64,000 nucleotides of DNA, taken from contig NZ_WMIE01000001.1 of assembly GCF_009711225.1 (NCBI RefSeq), forward strand, positions 992,001 through 1,056,000. Direction: 5' to 3'. The first letter of the stretch is position 1. Every line of letters begins with the position of its first letter. The position numbers and the translations under genes are program-made. The DNA comes from Paracoccus aestuariivivens (lineage in GTDB: Bacteria > Pseudomonadota > Alphaproteobacteria > Rhodobacterales > Rhodobacteraceae). Shown here piece after piece: positions 10,182 to 18,643 of this stretch. The notes beneath the pieces were generated by a model. That model did no database searches. It was not told the origin of the DNA and saw only the letters and a list, made by a program, of their open reading frames with translations.

Positions 10182-10316
10182 GGCCGGTCTCCTCTGTGGT
10201 GTGGTTCGCAAAACCACCATAGAGACCCGAGACCCGGTTATGGCCGCCTACTGCGCAATTTGGGGGCTGCGCAGGCGGTCATAACCTTCAATCGCACTTC
10301 ATTCCCAACATGCTAT
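10182..10316 (-). ncRNA. Candidate bridge RNA region of the IS110 element
   Basis: The non-coding 5' end of the element folds into two strong hairpins. One spans 10236-10286 with GGTTATG/CATAACC outer arms, CCGCC/GGCGG and TGCGCA/TGCGCA inner arms and the internal loop 10258-10267. The other spans 10186-10227 with GGTCTC arms and a TGGTT/AACCA inner stem. Established knowledge: IS110-group elements encode a structured bridge RNA in this position whose loops pair with donor and target DNA. The pairing of these loops with the insertion site has not been demonstrated here. Confidence 0.5.
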
Positions 10317-11000
10317 GGCACGGAACTGGACGCCGCGCTTGAGGTCCTCGGGCTGATCGCGCTGAAGGGCAAGGTCGTCACCGGCGATGCGCTGCACTGC
10401 AACCGCCGCACGGTCGCGGCGATCAACGCGGGCGGCGGCGACTGGTGCCTGGCGCTGAAGGCGAACCAGGACTCGCTGCTGTCGGACGCCAGGGCATGTC
10501 TCGGCAAGGTCAGGAAGGACCACCCCATCGCGGTCACCGAAGACAGCGGTCACGGCCGAAAGGAAACCCGCAGGGCCATTGTCATTCCGGCCAAGGGTCT
10601 GGCCGAGCATCATGATTTCCCCGGGCTCAAGGCATTCGGTCAGATCGAGGCGACGCGCGAGATCGACGGTAGGATCTCCTCGGAGGCTCGGATTTTCGCG
10701 CTATCCTGGCTCCCCGCGCCGGAAGTCCTGCTGGCCACCGTTCGCGCCCATTGGGCGATCGAGAATGCGCTGCACTGGCAGCTCGACGTATCGTTCCGCG
10801 AGGATGCGGCGCGCAACCGCAAGGACAACGGCTCGGCGAACATCGCCATCCTCCGCCGCCGCGCGCTGGACGTCGTCCGGCGAGACACATCGAAGGGCTC
10901 GCTCTCCATGAAGCTTCAGAGAGCTGGCTGGGGCGAAGCCTTCCTTTGCAGCATTCTCACGGGGCTGGCAGCCGATTGAGCCAAACGCGATTGCCCTGAC

Positions 11001-11010
11001 CCCTCGACGC
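11001..11010. repeat. Right copy of the ISAs1 target-site duplication
   Basis: CCCTCGACGC here matches 8141-8150 exactly and sits just outside the right end of the ISAs1 element. Confidence 0.8.
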
Positions 11011-11109
11011 ACAGGCTTTGAGTATATAACAGGTTAAATCGTGTGATCCTTCGCCCCTTAAGGCGACCCAAAACTTGGACAGCAAGCGGCACTCTGCCTG
11101 CCGGCTTAT

Positions 11110-11612
11110 TCCGGTCTGAACAAGTCCCAGCGCATTGATTTTGTGTGATCAACCCTCGGATTCATTCGCTTTGAATTGCAGGGTTTCGTATGCTTTGGCG
11201 AGAATCCCTGCAACTTCCAGTCGACGATGAAGCCCCATTTCCGCACCCCTGAGCAGGATGACCTGCTCCGCCCGCGGCCGGTCCATGTGATCGACAAAGG
11301 TGCTGATCAGCGGCATGCGCTGCGGCATCACGCCATAACTGGCAAAACTCCTGAAACCGCGCAGCGCCATCGAACCGGAGATCGGGCATATGAAGGCCGA
11401 CGGTCGTTTCGCGCGTTGCCCGCTGAAAGGGAGGATTGGCGACGCGGTCTTCGCAGTTCTGTGCGCCTGCGATCACAACATCCGCAAGATACTCGCTCAT
11501 CTCCGGGCGCGCTTTGGTCTCTGTTCCTTGAACTGGTTGCGACGACCGTCTGGGAGGGTAAGCAGACGTTAGGAGGCCTTGGTACTCGCCTGAAACGGTT
11601 GTTCAGAGCGGA
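11110..11612 (+). mobile_element. Internally deleted IS5-like element, copy 1
   Basis: Ends match as a 14-base inverted repeat with one mismatch: TCCGGTCTGAACAA at 11110-11123 and the complement at 11599-11612. A transposase start survives at 11227 (MKPHFRTPEQDDLLRPRPV, typical of an IS5-type N-terminus). It then jumps directly to the C-terminal region (RSAIEPEIGHMKADGRFARC, DAVFAVLCACDHNIRKIL) in another frame, with an in-frame TAA. Most of the catalytic domain is gone. It is a dead remnant. Confidence 0.7.
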
Positions 11613-12359
11613 CAAAGTACATCGCGCCTTAGAGCGTCTGATCTGATCATTTTATCCCTCGCGGTCGCCTGAAATCTTCGGCTGTGAGCGTGATGAGGTT
11701 CCGCCCGATCAGTCGAAATTCTCTTCGCCGGGGTCACTATGGTGCTTAGAACACTAACCAGCAGGAATTAGTAATGGCACGATTATTGTGCGTAACGCCA
11801 GGAAATTTATTCGCATGCCGATCCGTGTCCCGAGACGGTCTTTCGGGGTGTGTTTCGGGTGGATTTTTGGGAGTGCTCGAAGGAGGGATTTCGACCAGGT
11901 TGAGCGACCAATCCCGACCAAATAAAATCGCCGTTTTTGTAGTGCAAAACACGGTAAATTCAGGTGTCAATTTGGTGCAAGCCCAGACCATTAGCTGGTA
12001 TCGCGTCGAGCATTGCACCAAATTGCACCTTTACGCGTCTGGGCCTGCACGCGAATTTCGGCTAAGTTGTTTTTGAGAGGGCGGTTAAACAGGCGGAAAT
12101 CGGGCGTTCTGGGGGTGGCTTGTCTTGCCCGCTGCCGAACTTTCTAGCGGGATCGGCGCCTCACGCATCCATCCAAACTGCCCTATGTCCTGAGAGGCGC
12201 TGTGCGAGGGCCTGGGCGCCGCTCAGAGTATTTGGCTACCTCGGGTCATCTTTACTCCATTCACTCTCTTGTTGCGCCCCTCCGTGGCTCTGAGGTGCCT
12301 TGCTGTCCGGCGTCGGGGCCTGCGGGGCAGTTTTTGGTCCCGGCATAAGCCCACTGCAT
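11613..12359. other. About 750 bases without a recognisable gene
   Basis: This stretch is more AT-rich than its surroundings. Short open frames exist, for example 11774-12076, but none has recognisable motifs or convincing codon use. The one clear structure is the GTGCAA-rich inverted repeat at 11942-12025. The stretch lies between IS remnants and may be debris from several insertions and deletions. Confidence 0.6.
11968..12025. repeat. Perfect 13-base inverted repeat with extra GTGCAA half-sites
   Basis: CAATTTGGTGCAA (11968-11980) and TTGCACCAAATTG (12013-12025) are perfect complements around a 32-base spacer. GGTG continues outside both arms after a one-base offset. A further GTGCAA is at 11942-11947. 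This could be an operator, a partition or replication site from a lost plasmid or phage, or a transposon end. Confidence 0.55.
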
Positions 12360-12415
12360 GAGGGGGCGTTGCAGAAATCCAAGCTAGGCCTGCATTCCCC
12401 CTTTTCCCGTCGGGT

Positions 12416-12592
12416 TCAGGCGACGCGCTCAATCGCGGCAGTGCCGAGGGCGTTGAAGCGGTTCATAAAGGCGATGCGGATCTGGATTTCGGCGGTCTGG
12501 CGATCGGGATCCCGTGAGACGATCCGCTCGCCTAAGGACTTGAGGCACCGCATCTTCGCCTCGATCCGGCTCCTGACATGATGCCCGTCCAT
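12416..12592 (-). pseudogene. C-terminal fragment of a second IS5-like transposase
   Basis: Reading on the minus strand from about 12592 to the stop at 12416-12418, the peptide contains VRSRIEAKMRCLKSLGERI and ends NRFNALGTAAIERVA. This is the usual C-terminus of a rhodobacterial IS5-type transposase and includes the YxxRSRxE-like region around its last catalytic Glu. Everything before it is missing. The sequence after the stop (about 12360-12415) probably holds the element's end. Confidence 0.7.
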
Positions 12593-12712
12593 TGCTTCCA
12601 AATGGCGGCCCGACGCGCTTGGTTGCGCGCAGGATGTCGTTTCGCGCCTTGGAGGCTGGACACTCCTCCCTCCACAGGCGACCGTTTTTGCGGCTATTGT
12701 GGCCACGGCGTG

Positions 12713-13034
12713 AACAGCACAAAGGTGCTGATCAGTGGCATGCGCCACGGCATCACGCCATTGCTGGCAAAGCTCCTGAAACGGCGCAGCGCCATCGAAC
12801 CGGAGATCGGGCATATGAAGGCCGACGGTCGTCTCGCGCGCTGCCCGCTGAAAGGGAGGATTGGCGACGCGGTCTTCGCAATTCCCTGCGCCTGCGGTCA
12901 CAACCTCCGAAAGATACTCGCTTCTCCGGGCGCTTTAGTCTCTATTCCTTGAACTGGTTGCGACGACCATCTGGGAGGCAAACAGACGTCAGGTCGCCTT
13001 GGCGCTCGCTTGAAGACGTTGTTCAGAGCGGACT
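12713..13034 (+). pseudogene. IS5-like transposase C-terminal remnant, copy 2
   Basis: A diverged direct copy of the 3' half of the element at 11110-11612. The two run in parallel from about 11298 and 12718 to the right end GTTCAGAGCGG. The reading frame with VLISGMRHGITPLLAKLL and RRSAIEPEIGHMKADGR is open here, without the TAA seen in copy 1. The N-terminal part and left end are absent; the IS5-like fragment at 12416-12592 abuts instead. Confidence 0.75.
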
Positions 13035-13250
13035 AATAAATTGTCAGCAATTCTTGTAATACGTAAAACCGCAGACCGACATTTAGCCCGAATTATGCAG
13101 TGCGCCCCGATGGCGCGTTTCACCAGTGGAGGAAGGATCCACCCAGATAGTTGTCGATAGGTCTGGTAGCTGACGAGCGGCTTTGCATGGTAACGGGCAT
13201 GCGCCTATTGGATCTGGTGGAGGCTCCGCGCCGCCTGCCCGAAACGGTCC

Positions 13251-13418
13251 CCATGGCGGCACGCGCAGTTCGACACGCTGCGCCTGCATCTGCTCAAGCT
13301 GGCCGCGACCATCGTCGAAAAGAATACCCGGATCATCATCACGCTTCCGGCCTGTTGTCCGCGCAGGCAACTTCTCACCTTGCTGTTCCGCGCCCTCGAG
13401 CCACCGCGGCCGGCCTGA
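13251..13418 (+). pseudogene. C-terminal fragment of an IS1380-type transposase
   Basis: An open stretch of 55 codons ending in TGA reads PWRHAQFDTLRLHLLKL and continues with VEKNTRIIITLPACCP. It matches the end of IS1380-family transposases, where a W-R-x-A-x-F-x-T-x-R-L-x-L-x-K-L motif is followed by a short basic tail. No upstream part of the gene is recognisable. Confidence 0.65.
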
Positions 13419-13928
13419 CGCGAAACGCCCCGCTCATCCAGAAACATCAACCTGCACAACCTTACATGACGTCAGCGGCCCGAACAAAAAACGGCCGCCG
13501 AAGTCATTTGCGCGAGTCAAACCAAGCTGGGCCGTGCCACGCCTACACAATGCGAAGCGACAGCCTCGTGAATAGTCGCGGTTAGATCATCAACGCTGTG
13601 AGTCGCGCCTGTCGCGGCGACGGGAAGTTTGCGCCGGTTCACGCAACTCGGCCGTACAGAACAGATATATTTCAGAAAGAAGCGATTACAAGTTCCACAC
13701 ATAATCTTGACGCCGTATGCATGACAGCGCAACCTGCTGATGTCCTCAGGATAGTCGGAATCGGAAGGAAACATCGGCGGATAAGGACCGAACTCACCTG
13801 CAATCCTCTTGAAGCCTTCGACGATGGTATCGAGATACCTGCGACGATATGTTTCGTAATATTCGGCAATAATAAAGATTTAGCAGGGCTGGACTGAACG
13901 GCAGACGCAATAACTAGGAGAGACGATC
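13419..13928. other. 510 bases upstream of the sulfatase with no clear gene
   Basis: No insertion-sequence end or known gene is recognised. A minus-strand frame from about 13880 to 13517 is open and its first part looks protein-like (residues including YRRRYLDTIVEGFKRI), but it lacks a plausible start and has no recognised domain. The part next to 13929 must carry the sulfatase promoter; AGGAG at 13916-13920 is its ribosome-binding site. Confidence 0.5.
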
Positions 13929-15506
13929 ATGCTTCGACTGTTAGGCTGCACCCTGGCGCTGGTAACAGCGTCAGGGTTTGCAATGGCGCAGACCACGCCA
14001 GCGGCCCCCGCCGCATCCGGCGACAAGCCAAACATTCTGGTCATTTTCGGCGATGACATTGGGCAGGGGAATATCTCAGCTTATACCAAAGGCCTGATGG
14101 GTTATCAGACGCCTAATATCGACAGCATCGCTAACGAAGGTTTGATTTTTACGGATTACTACGCCGAGCAGAGTTGCACCGCAGGTCGCTCGACCTTTAT
14201 CACAGGCCAAGCAACCTTGCGCACCGGCCTGTCCAAGGTAGGCCTTCCCGGCGCAAACGCCGGACTGCAGGCTACGGATGCGACTATCGCTTCGGCACTG
14301 AAGGATCAAGGTTACGCGACCGGCCAATTCGGCAAAAACCATTTGGGCGACCGCGATGAGTTCCTGCCAACGGCGCATGGGTTTGACGAATTTTTCGGCA
14401 ACCTTTATCACTTGAATGCCGAGGAAGAGCCCGAGAATCGGAACTATCCGCAGGATGCAGCGTTTCGCGAAAAATTTGGGCCGCGCGGCGTGATCAAATC
14501 CTCGGCCGATGGACAAATCGAGGACACTGGTCCTCTGACTCGCAAACGGATGGAAACTGTTGACGACGAAACGTCGGCAGCCGCCATCGACTTCATGAAA
14601 CGCCAGCATGACGCAGGCAAACCGTTCTTCACCTGGATGAACACGACGCGGATGCACTTCCGCACCCATGTGCGCGACGAACATCGCAGTGCACCGGGCC
14701 TGACCGCGCTGACCGAATATGCCGATGGCATGATCGAACATGATAACGTGATCGGCACATTGCTCAAATCGCTTGATGATATGGGCATCGCCGACAACAC
14801 CATCGTCATCTACACCACTGATAACGGCCCGCACCAGAACTCCTGGCCTGATGCCGGCACCACCCCGTTCCGCAGCGAGAAGAATACGAACTGGGAAGGC
14901 GCCTTCCGTGTGCCTGCGATGGTTCGCTGGCCCGGTCACATCGAACCGGGTTCGGTTGCAACCGACATGTTCTCGGGCCTTGATTGGTTCCCGACTCTGA
15001 TGGCCGCTGTGGGTGATACCGATATAACGCAGCGTCTTCTGGACGGGACCACAATCAACGGCAAGCAGTACAAGAACCATCTGGATGGCTACAACCAACT
15101 CGACTACCTGACTGGCAAGTCGGAAAAGGGTGCGCGTGACCGGTTCTTCTATTTCAACGACGACGGCGAAGTTGTCGCTGTGCGCTATGAAAACTGGAAG
15201 TTTGTGTTTAAGGAACAGCGTTCGAAAGGCACTCTGAACATCTGGGCAGAGCCCTTCACCTCGCTGCGTGTCCCCAAAATCTTTGATTTGCGCGCCGATC
15301 CCTATGAGCGCGCCGATGTGACTTCGAATACCTACTATGACTGGTTGCTTGACCACGCCTACCTGCTGGCTCCGGCACAGATGGTTGTGGGCGAGTTCCT
15401 TGCGACTTTCAAGGATTACCCGCCGGCGCAGAAGCCTGACAGTTTCTCGATCGATCAAATCCAGGAAGAACTCAACAAACAACTGAGCAGCATGGCTGCG
15501 AACTGA
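13929..15506 (+). CDS. Secreted arylsulfatase
   Basis: A 525-residue type I sulfatase that hydrolyses sulfate esters. A signal peptide ends around residue 20 (FAMA-QTTP), so it acts in the periplasm or outside. The formylglycine signature CTAGR is at 83-87, with Cys83 as the residue to be oxidised. Metal-site residues lie in FGDDIGQGN and in TTDNGPHQNSW. Because the signature is of the Cys type, a formylglycine-generating enzyme or anSME must be encoded elsewhere; none is in the window. AGGAG lies eight bases before the ATG. A strong terminator follows 15 bases after the stop, so it forms its own unit although the phosphatase behind it belongs to the same block. Confidence 0.92.
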   Translation: MLRLLGCTLALVTASGFAMAQTTPAAPAASGDKPNILVIFGDDIGQGNISAYTKGLMGYQTPNIDSIANEGLIFTDYYAEQSCTAGRSTFITGQATLRTGLSKVGLPGANAGLQATDATIASALKDQGYATGQFGKNHLGDRDEFLPTAHGFDEFFGNLYHLNAEEEPENRNYPQDAAFREKFGPRGVIKSSADGQIEDTGPLTRKRMETVDDETSAAAIDFMKRQHDAGKPFFTWMNTTRMHFRTHVRDEHRSAPGLTALTEYADGMIEHDNVIGTLLKSLDDMGIADNTIVIYTTDNGPHQNSWPDAGTTPFRSEKNTNWEGAFRVPAMVRWPGHIEPGSVATDMFSGLDWFPTLMAAVGDTDITQRLLDGTTINGKQYKNHLDGYNQLDYLTGKSEKGARDRFFYFNDDGEVVAVRYENWKFVFKEQRSKGTLNIWAEPFTSLRVPKIFDLRADPYERADVTSNTYYDWLLDHAYLLAPAQMVVGEFLATFKDYPPAQKPDSFSIDQIQEELNKQLSSMAAN

Positions 15507-15515
15507 TGTGACATT

Positions 15516-15549
15516 AAAAAGGGCCGACAGCTTGTCGGCCCTTTTTTTA
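15516..15549 (+). terminator. Rho-independent terminator after the sulfatase
   Basis: GGGCCGACA (15521-15529) and TGTCGGCCC (15533-15541) form a perfect 9-base stem with loop GCT. It is preceded by five As and followed by seven Ts, so it can stop transcription in both directions. Confidence 0.93.
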
Positions 15550-15605
15550 TCCCCTTAACGGTTTCCAAGACATCTCACCCGAAAGTTTTCGTCTATGGAG
15601 GGATC

Positions 15606-16589
15606 ATGTTTAGCCCAAAGAATACGGTTTTCATGGCAGTCTTTGCGGCCTTGGCTTCGCCAACCCTTGCGGACCCGCTGCCCTCGTGGAACGATGGCGC
15701 GACCAAAACGGCGATCATTGATTTCGTCGAAAATGTCACGGACCCTGCCTCGGACAAGTTCTTACCCGAAGAAGATCGCATCGCGACCTTCGATAATGAT
15801 GGCACGCTTTGGGCCGAACAGCCGCTTTATTTCCAGGGCCTGTTTGCGCTGGATGTCCTGAAGAAAAAGGCGGCGGCTGATCCGTCAATTCTGTCATCCG
15901 ACGTTTTGAAAGCAGCCAGTTCCGGTGATCTGAAAGGCGTCATGGCTGGTGGAACGGCTGGACTTCTTGAACTGCTGAACGTCTCGCATTCCGGTATGAC
16001 TGTAGATCAGTTCCAATCCGACGCGCATGAATGGCTGACGACCACGACCCACCCCACTTCGGGGATGCATTACGTGGATATGACATATCAGCCTATGCTT
16101 GAATTACTTTCCTATCTGCGGGACGAGGGTTTCTCGACTTATATTGTCTCGGGTGGCGGCATTGATTTTATCCGCGCCATTTCGGACAAAGCCTATGGTA
16201 TTCCGCCCCAACAGGTTGTTGGGACCGAGGGTACGACGAAATACGAAGAAGTGGATGGCAAGATGGTGCTGATGAAGCACGGCGGCCTGACCTTCTATGA
16301 CGACAAAGAGGGCAAACCGGTCGGTATTGCCCGCCATATCGGCAAGCGCCCGATATTTGTCGGCGGCAATTCCGACGGCGATTTTGCCATGCTGGAATAT
16401 GCCACCAGCGGCGATGGACCGGCATTCGGCCTGATCGTCCACCATACCGATGCTGACCGTGAGTTTGCCTATGATCGCGAGGGCCATATCGGCGTTCTGG
16501 ATCGTGGCCTTGATGAAGCCGCTGCTCGGGGCTGGCATCTGGTCGATATGAAAAACGATTGGGCGCGGATCTGGTCGGTCAACAAATAG
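15606..16589 (+). CDS. Secreted HAD-superfamily phosphatase
   Basis: A 327-residue haloacid-dehalogenase-fold hydrolase, probably a phosphomonoesterase. The motif I aspartates are Asp63 and Asp65 in ATFDNDGTLW, motif II is the Ser in YIVSGGG, and motif IV is GGNSDGDFAM. A short signal peptide precedes about residue 23 (SPTLA-DPLP), placing it in the periplasm, unusual for a relative of phosphoserine phosphatase. GGAGG is five bases before the ATG. It sits between the secreted sulfatase and the MoxR operon, with only 52 bases to the MoxR start, so it may lead the MoxR transcript. Confidence 0.88.
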   Translation: MFSPKNTVFMAVFAALASPTLADPLPSWNDGATKTAIIDFVENVTDPASDKFLPEEDRIATFDNDGTLWAEQPLYFQGLFALDVLKKKAAADPSILSSDVLKAASSGDLKGVMAGGTAGLLELLNVSHSGMTVDQFQSDAHEWLTTTTHPTSGMHYVDMTYQPMLELLSYLRDEGFSTYIVSGGGIDFIRAISDKAYGIPPQQVVGTEGTTKYEEVDGKMVLMKHGGLTFYDDKEGKPVGIARHIGKRPIFVGGNSDGDFAMLEYATSGDGPAFGLIVHHTDADREFAYDREGHIGVLDRGLDEAAARGWHLVDMKNDWARIWSVNK

Positions 16590-16641
16590 GACCGGCCTTG
16601 GTCGCGGCTTATCTAAAATCTTGAGGGATGTTCACCAACTC

Positions 16642-17649
16642 ATGGATCAATCGGATATTTCTGCCAAAGAACGGATCGAGGAACTGCGCGCGCGTATGGG
16701 TCAGTCGATCATTGGCCAGCGTGCAGTTATCGACCGGTTGATCATCGGTCTTTTGGCCAATGGCAACCTGCTGGTCGAGGGTCTGCCCGGCCTTGCCAAG
16801 ACCCGCGCGATCAAAGCATTGGCCAAGAACATGGAGGCCAAATTCAGCCGGATCCAGTTTACGCCGGATCTGCTGCCCTCGGACGTGACGGGGACCGAGG
16901 TGCTGTACAAATCGGGCGATGAAACCGAGTTCCGTTTCGATCCCGGTCCGATTTTTGCCAATATTGTCCTTGCCGACGAGATCAACCGCGCGCCGGCCAA
17001 GGTGCAATCCGCGCTGCTCGAGGCCATGGAGGAACGTCAGGTCACCGTCGCGGGCAAGACCCACAAGATGGAGCCGCTGTTCATGGTCATGGCAACCCAG
17101 AACCCCGTCGAACAGGAAGGCACCTACGCCTTGCCCGAGGCGCAGATGGACCGTTTCCTCATGCATGTGAACATCACCTATCCTCCGGTCGAGGACGAGG
17201 TCGAGGTGATCCGGTTGGTTCGCGGCGAGGAAATCGCCGCACTCGAGGAGCAGCAAGGCCAGGCGGCCTCGGGTGATCGCCCCGCACCGATTCCGCAAGA
17301 GACCGTTTTTGCCGCACGTCGCGAGATTGCCGCGATCCATGCCGCCGATGCTATCGACAAATACATCGCCGATCTGGTCAACGCGACCCGCGTTCCGGCC
17401 GAGTTCGGGGATGATCTCAAGCGCTGGATCGAGGTCGGCATTTCGCCGCGTGGCTCGCTTGCGCTGGACAAATGCAGCCGCACCCATGCCTGGATGAGCG
17501 GCCGCGATTATGTTGATCCAGAAGATGTGCGGGCCATTCTGCCCGATGTTTTCCGTCACCGGCTAGGACTGACCTTCGAGGCGCAGGGCGAGGGCGTGAC
17601 GCCCGATCAGGTCACCGCCGAGATCGTGAGGCAGGTCGCGTTGACCTGA
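16642..17649 (+). CDS. MoxR-family AAA ATPase
   Basis: A 335-residue MoxR ATPase with Walker A GLPGLAKT (47-54) and Walker B IVLADE (Asp112, Glu113) followed by the family stretch NRAPAKVQSALLEAMEERQ. MoxR proteins work as chaperone-like ATPases with VWA proteins to mature or activate other proteins, for example metal-cofactor loading in methanol dehydrogenase. The ATG at 16642 gives the usual family N-terminus; a TTG at 16621 in the same frame is possible. It is the first gene of a tight block with DUF58, DUF4381, two VWA proteins and a BatD-like protein. Confidence 0.92.
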   Translation: MDQSDISAKERIEELRARMGQSIIGQRAVIDRLIIGLLANGNLLVEGLPGLAKTRAIKALAKNMEAKFSRIQFTPDLLPSDVTGTEVLYKSGDETEFRFDPGPIFANIVLADEINRAPAKVQSALLEAMEERQVTVAGKTHKMEPLFMVMATQNPVEQEGTYALPEAQMDRFLMHVNITYPPVEDEVEVIRLVRGEEIAALEEQQGQAASGDRPAPIPQETVFAARREIAAIHAADAIDKYIADLVNATRVPAEFGDDLKRWIEVGISPRGSLALDKCSRTHAWMSGRDYVDPEDVRAILPDVFRHRLGLTFEAQGEGVTPDQVTAEIVRQVALT

Positions 17650-17656
17650 ACCCGCG

Positions 17657-18643
17657 ATGGAGGACAAAGCCGCCCGCATACGCACCGGAACCGTCACGCC
17701 CATTCCCCCACCGGGGCGGGCCGATCCCCGGATCAGCGTCGACCTGTCGCATTTGCGCAGGCTCGAGGCGCAGGCCAAGCGCATCAGTTTCATGCCGCGC
17801 CAGCCTTCGGGCAGCGTGTTGAACGGACGCCATGCCTCGCGCTTGCGCGGGCGCGGCCTGAACTTCGAGGAATTGCGCGACTACCTGCCTTCGGACGATA
17901 TCCGCAGCATCGACTGGAAGGTGACGGCGCGAACAGGCACGCCGCATGTCCGCGTCTATACCGAGGAACGCGACCGCCCGACGTTGATCGTGGTGGATCA
18001 GCGCATGTCGATGTTTTTCGGCTCGGTTCTGAACATGAAATCGGTCACTGCTGCGGAATGCGCGGCGTTGGCAGCTTTCCGCATTTTCGATCAGGGCGAC
18101 AGGGTTGGCGGCATCGTGTTTGGTGACGAAATGCTGGCCGAGATCAGGCCCGCCCGCAGCCGCCACGCCTTGACCGCATTTCTGACCGCGCTGGCCGATG
18201 CGAACGGACTTTTGCATGCCGACGCGCCCTCGGTCGAACCCATTGCGATGAACCGCGTGCTGGAATCGGTCGCGCGACTTGCGCCCCGCAATCATCTGGT
18301 CCTGATCTTCAGCGATTTCGATATCGTGGACGAAACGACCGAGCGCCTGATTGCTGGCCTGTCGCGTCGAAACGATCTGGTGCTGGGGCTGGTCTCGGAT
18401 CCTTACTCGGATGATATGCCGCGCGAGCAAAGGATCGTCGTCTCGGACGGTACACTGCAGGCCGAGATCAACACCGGAGATCAGCAAACACACCGGTCGT
18501 TGCGCGAGTTTGCCAAAGGCAGGCTGGCCAGCATTCTGGATTGGCAGCGCCGCTTCGGCATTCCGGTTCTGCCGCTCAGTGCTGCGGAAGACAGCGTGGC
18601 CCAGATGCGTCATCTGATGGGCATTGCGGGGGCGCGCCGCTGA
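17657..18643 (+). CDS. DUF58 domain protein
   Basis: A 328-residue DUF58 protein, the constant partner of MoxR ATPases. The hallmark GRGLNFEELRDY (residues 65-76), followed by IDWK (85-88), is present. A VWA-like fold follows, with a metal-site-like motif VVDQRMSM in which the first Ser of DxSxS is Arg. There is no membrane segment, so it is cytoplasmic. It starts seven bases after MoxR and its stop overlaps the next start by one base (TGATG), which indicates co-translation. Confidence 0.9.
   Translation: MEDKAARIRTGTVTPIPPPGRADPRISVDLSHLRRLEAQAKRISFMPRQPSGSVLNGRHASRLRGRGLNFEELRDYLPSDDIRSIDWKVTARTGTPHVRVYTEERDRPTLIVVDQRMSMFFGSVLNMKSVTAAECAALAAFRIFDQGDRVGGIVFGDEMLAEIRPARSRHALTAFLTALADANGLLHADAPSVEPIAMNRVLESVARLAPRNHLVLIFSDFDIVDETTERLIAGLSRRNDLVLGLVSDPYSDDMPREQRIVVSDGTLQAEINTGDQQTHRSLREFAKGRLASILDWQRRFGIPVLPLSAAEDSVAQMRHLMGIAGARR

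Larger units (their letters stand above)
8687..10316 (-). mobile_element. IS110-family insertion sequence inside ISAs1
   Basis: The limits are deduced from the break in the ISAs1 transposase frame, giving 1630 bases. There are no clear terminal inverted repeats, as usual for IS110. The transposase lies on the minus strand. There is about 135 bases of strongly structured non-coding sequence on its 5' side and about 170 bases on its 3' side. The exact ends may be off by a few bases if a core was duplicated. Confidence 0.75.
8252..10979 (+). pseudogene. ISAs1-family transposase split by an IS110-family element
   Basis: The N-terminal 145 codons are at 8252-8686 and the C-terminal 220 codons plus stop at 10317-10979. 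Joining base 8686 to 10317 restores one frame of about 365 residues, the family length. The DDE residues are present: Asp in IAIDGKALRG, Asp in VVTGDALHCN and Glu in HWAIENALHW. The only lesion seen is the insertion itself, so precise loss of the inner element would restore the gene. Confidence 0.85.
8150..11000 (+). mobile_element. ISAs1-family insertion sequence, itself interrupted by an IS110-family element
   Basis: Imperfect terminal repeats start with CAGGGGAATCGCATTTGG at 8150-8167 and end with CCAAACGCGATTGCCCTG at 10981-10998. The same sequence CCCTCGACGC flanks both sides (8141-8150 and 11001-11010), which is the target-site duplication. Without the 1630-base insertion at 8687-10316 the element would be about 1.2 kb, normal for ISAs1. 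The intact ends and duplication mean that it was still mobile when it landed here and that the IS110 element came later. Confidence 0.88.

Noticed and set aside
11774..12076. 100-codon frame in the gene-free stretch
   Set aside because: No ribosome-binding site of note, no motif, Cys/Ser/Arg-rich; spans the GTGCAA repeat, which looks non-coding.
13517..13880. Minus-strand frame with a protein-like beginning upstream of the sulfatase
   Set aside because: No plausible start codon in the protein-like part, a stop just upstream, and no recognised family; perhaps a gene fragment but not supportable.
14076..15482. Long open frame on the minus strand opposite the sulfatase gene (468 codons)
   Set aside because: A mirror of GC-rich codon structure; no motifs, and the sulfatase frame has complete catalytic signatures.
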